This document shows, one piece after another, positions 6,039 to 8,556 of a stretch of 8,556 nucleotides of DNA. Position numbers and translations under genes: made by a program. The notes beneath the pieces were generated by a model. The model saw only the letters and a program-made list of their open reading frames with translations. It made no database searches and was not told the DNA's origin. This stretch comes from Anaerolineae bacterium (lineage in GTDB: Bacteria; Chloroflexota; Anaerolineae; Epilineales; JAHCIE01): NCBI GenBank assembly GCA_026129385.1, contig JAHCIE010000117.1, positions 1 to 8,556 of the forward strand, read 5' to 3'. Each line of letters begins with the position of its first letter. The first letter of the stretch is position 1.

Positions 6039-8556
6039 CTATTCCCCCTGCACCTGCTGGCGGACGAGACGCGCCTCGAGTCGCTGCCGGTGGGTAAGCA
6101 GCGCGTCGGACGCCTGGACGCGCCCAAAGATGTCCAGCAGGCGAGCGATGATACCCGTCCAGCCGGTCTGGTGGCTGGCCCCGAGGCCAGCGCCATTGTC
6201 GCCGTGGAAATACTCGTAGAAGAGAATCAGGTCGCGCCAGTGGGGGTCCTCCTGGAACCTGGCGGTCGCGCCGTAGACGGGGCGGCGACCGCTGGCATCG
6301 CGGAGGAAGATGCTGGCGAGTCGCCGCGACAGCTCCCGCGCCACCTCGAAGAGGGTCATCCGCTGGCCGGACCCCGTGGGGCACTCGACGGTGAAATCGT
6401 CGCCGTAGAAGAAGTAGAGGTTCAGGAGGCCGCGGACGATAAGCCCGTTGACGGGCATCCATACCGGCCCCCGCCAGTTCGAGTTGCCGCCAAACATGCC
6501 CGTGTTCGACTCGGCGGGCAGGTAGGCAACCGTGTTCACCTGGCCGCCCGCCTCGAAGACGAAGGGGTGATTCTGATGGTAGCGGGAGAGGGAGCGGATA
6601 CCATACGGGCTGAGGAACTCATTCTCGTCGAGGAGGTAGGCGAGGACGCGCTCTAGCCGCTTCTTCGAGAGGGGGGATAGCAGGCGGCGTTCGCCGAAGC
6701 CGATGTAGCCTTCCTGGGTCGGGGCTACCTGCGCCACGACCTCGGGGTATCGCTCGCGGAGCAACTGAACCAGTTCCATGAGCCTCGGGTGGTTGGCGAC
6801 GGTGTCTGGCTCGAACATGGTCGTGGCGCACAGCGGCAGCAGTCCGACCATGGAGCGGACCTTGAGGCGCGTGGCCGTGCCGTCGGGCAGGCGCAGGACA
6901 TCGTAGTAGAAGCCGTCCGCCTCGTCCCACATCTCGTCGTGCTGGTCGCCGATGCGGTCCATGGCGTAGGCAATCCACATGAAGTGCTGAAGGTAGCTGA
7001 AGGCGTATTCCTCGTAGCCGGGGTCGTGGTCAGCGAGGATGAGCGCCATCTCGATCATGTTCTGGCAGTAGAATGCCATCCAGGCCGTCCCGTCGGCCTG
7101 CTCTAGCGACCCGCCCGTGGGTAGCGGCGCGCTACGGTCGAAGACGCCGATGTTGTCGAGGCCCAGGAAGCCGCCCGCGAAGACGTTGCGCCCCTGAGGG
7201 TCCTTGCGATTCAGCCACCAGTTGAAGTTGAGCGTCAGGCCCTGGAACGAGCGCTCCAGGAAGCGAAGGTCCTCGCGGCCGAGATCGCGCTCGATCTTGT
7301 AGAGGAAGAGGGTGGCCCAGGCGTGAACGGGCGGGTTTACGTCGCTGAAGTTCCACTCGTAGGCGGGGATCTGGCCGTTGGGGTGGGCGTAGAGGCTCCG
7401 CAGCATCAGCAGGAGTTGCTCTTTGGCGAAGTCGAAGTCGACGAGGGCAAGGGCGATGGTGTGGAAGGCCAGGTCCCAGGCGGCAAACCACGGATATTCC
7501 CACTTGTCGGGCATCGAGATGATGTCGCCATTGAACATGTGGAACCACTCGGCATTCCTCACCGTGCGATGAGCGGTTCCCAGCAGGGGATGCGCCTCGT
7601 GCTCTTTCAGCCAGGTATCCACGTCGAACAGGTAGTATTGCTTGGACCAGAGCATACCCGCCAGGGCCTGGCGGTGGACGCGCCGCTCGTCCTCGCTCAG
7701 CGTGTGGGGTGTGATGCGCTGGTAGAACTCGTCGGCATCGGCGCGGCGGGCCGTGACCGTGGCATCGAAGCTCTCCCCAAACGGTTCAGCGGCCGGGGTG
7801 GCGGTCAGGCGCAGGCGAACGACGGTCGAGCCGCCCGCCGGTACGTCGAGGGCGTAGCGGGCGGCGGCCTTGGTGCCGGTCTGCGCGGGGTTGACAGCCT
7901 CACGGTGGCCTGAGATAGCATACTGGTGGAAGGCGTCCTTGACCCAGGGCGATGCATTCGGCTGGCCCCAGAGGCGATCGAGGTTGCTCTCGTTCTCGGT
8001 GAAGAGAAGCTCCGGCGCGCCATCGCAGTAGAGCGTGTAGTCGCCTAGCTCGGGGTGCGAGGCGTGGATGCCGCCGTCCACCGCGCGGAGGTTGGGTTTC
8101 GGCGCGCCCGCCTTCCACGACCAGGTGTTCCGAAACCAGAGCGTCGGCAGCAGGTGGAGGGGAGCGGGTTCAGGCCCCCGGTTGTGGATGGTGACGTAGA
8201 TCAAGATATCGTCGGGGCCTGCCTTGGCGTACTCGACAAAAACATCAAAGTAGCGGTCGTCGTCGAAGACGCCGGTATCCAGTAGTTCGTACTCCATCTC
8301 CTCGCGGGAGCGGCGCTGGTTGGTTTCCACCAGGTCGCGGTAGGGGAACTCGCGCTGCGGGTACTTGTACAGGTACTTCATGTACGAGTGGGTGGGCGTC
8401 GAGTCGACGTAGAAGTAATACTCTTTGACGTCCTCGCCGTGATTGCCTTCGCTGTTGGTGAGGCCGAAGAGGCGCTCCTTGAGGATGGGATCGCGCTCGT
8501 TCCACAGGGCCAGAGCAAAGCAGAGGCGCTGCTTATCGTCGGAGAGGCCGCCCAGG
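6039..8556 (-). CDS. GH63/MGH1-like glucosidase (N-terminus cut off by window edge)
   Basis: Glycoside hydrolase of the mannosyl-oligosaccharide-glucosidase-like (GH63, MGH1) type, an (alpha/alpha)6-barrel enzyme expected to release glucose from an alpha-linked substrate in the cytosol. 838 residues are visible. The ATG at 8381 is not the start, because conserved family sequence continues upstream to the edge (ALWNERDPILKERLFGLT, then GNHGEDVKEYYFYVDSTPTH). By family length (about 900) some 60 residues are missing. The N-terminal beta-sandwich part ends near 225. The barrel carries WEYPWFAAWDLAFH (352-365), GTAWMAFYCQNM (489-500), DEMWDEADGFYYD (540-552), NSNWRGPVWMPVNG (691-704) and HGDNGAGLGASHQTGWTG (784-801). 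Acidic residues in these motifs are catalytic candidates, but I cannot assign acid and base securely. No signal peptide can be judged. It ends 17 bases before the MalT-like regulator and may be co-transcribed with it. Exact substrate is unknown. Confidence 0.93.
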   Translation of the reverse strand, partial: LGGLSDDKQRLCFALALWNERDPILKERLFGLTNSEGNHGEDVKEYYFYVDSTPTHSYMKYLYKYPQREFPYRDLVETNQRRSREEMEYELLDTGVFDDDRYFDVFVEYAKAGPDDILIYVTIHNRGPEPAPLHLLPTLWFRNTWSWKAGAPKPNLRAVDGGIHASHPELGDYTLYCDGAPELLFTENESNLDRLWGQPNASPWVKDAFHQYAISGHREAVNPAQTGTKAAARYALDVPAGGSTVVRLRLTATPAAEPFGESFDATVTARRADADEFYQRITPHTLSEDERRVHRQALAGMLWSKQYYLFDVDTWLKEHEAHPLLGTAHRTVRNAEWFHMFNGDIISMPDKWEYPWFAAWDLAFHTIALALVDFDFAKEQLLLMLRSLYAHPNGQIPAYEWNFSDVNPPVHAWATLFLYKIERDLGREDLRFLERSFQGLTLNFNWWLNRKDPQGRNVFAGGFLGLDNIGVFDRSAPLPTGGSLEQADGTAWMAFYCQNMIEMALILADHDPGYEEYAFSYLQHFMWIAYAMDRIGDQHDEMWDEADGFYYDVLRLPDGTATRLKVRSMVGLLPLCATTMFEPDTVANHPRLMELVQLLRERYPEVVAQVAPTQEGYIGFGERRLLSPLSKKRLERVLAYLLDENEFLSPYGIRSLSRYHQNHPFVFEAGGQVNTVAYLPAESNTGMFGGNSNWRGPVWMPVNGLIVRGLLNLYFFYGDDFTVECPTGSGQRMTLFEVARELSRRLASIFLRDASGRRPVYGATARFQEDPHWRDLILFYEYFHGDNGAGLGASHQTGWTGIIARLLDIFGRVQASDALLTHRQRLEARLVRQQVQGE

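Noticed and set aside
6022..6462. N-terminal extension of the LuxR reading frame by 147 codons
   Set aside because: It overlaps the conserved C-terminal part of the glucosidase in another frame, is Arg/Pro-rich and unlike the family. The family start MSAPILATKLYIP is at 6021.
7323..7913. Plus-strand ORF (196 codons) inside the glucosidase
   Set aside because: Shadow of a strongly conserved GH63-like coding frame; Val/Gly/Glu-rich translation and no ribosome-binding context.
1..8556. CRISPR arrays, tRNA/rRNA genes, insertion sequences
   Set aside because: No regularly spaced repeats, tRNA-like cloverleaf, transposase or terminal inverted repeats were seen on either strand; nearly all the sequence is taken up by the minus-strand genes.

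Overview
The window is about 62% GC by eye and every convincing gene is on the minus strand, so transcription runs from right to left. Gene content points to a Chloroflexota-type bacterium: a MalT-like LuxR regulator ending in an ARELGLL-type tail, next to DUF4386, DUF6326, an MDR alcohol dehydrogenase and a small YQIRLEGHL-type protein. This is an inference from family resemblance; no rRNA or marker gene is present.

Layout in transcription order: (1) 8556-6039, a large GH63/MGH1-like glucosidase missing its N-terminus at the window edge. (2) 6021-3388, an 877-residue MalT-like LuxR-family regulator starting 17 bases after the glucosidase stop. (3) A 121-base intergenic region with a 20-bp dyad and a weak promoter candidate. 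(4) A tight run of five genes: DUF6326 membrane protein (3266-2769), small soluble protein (about 2708-2436), C-GCAxxG-C-C redox protein (2436-1588), DUF4386 membrane protein (1584-850) and MDR oxidoreductase (824 to beyond the left edge). Gaps are short (3 to 25 bases, slightly longer only where the small protein's start is uncertain), so this looks like one operon.

The main result concerns the C-GCAxxG-C-C gene. A plain ORF call starts at 2352, where there is only a poor ribosome-binding site. In the same frame, 84 bases upstream, an ATG overlaps the previous stop (TAATG) and has an AAGGAGG site 7 bases before it. The only obstacle is one in-frame TGA (2367-2365). That TGA sits where the first motif cysteine of the N-terminal repeat is expected, judged against the C-terminal repeat of the same protein. 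It is followed by a perfect 6-bp hairpin with a G-first GUU loop 21 bases downstream, which fits the bacterial SECIS description. I therefore read the gene as a 282-residue selenoprotein, 1588-2436, with Sec24.

How the genes may work together (inference): the regulator probably senses a small molecule, perhaps a sugar in view of the upstream glucosidase. It may activate the adjacent operon of two small membrane proteins, a (seleno)redox protein and an NAD(P)-dependent oxidoreductase.
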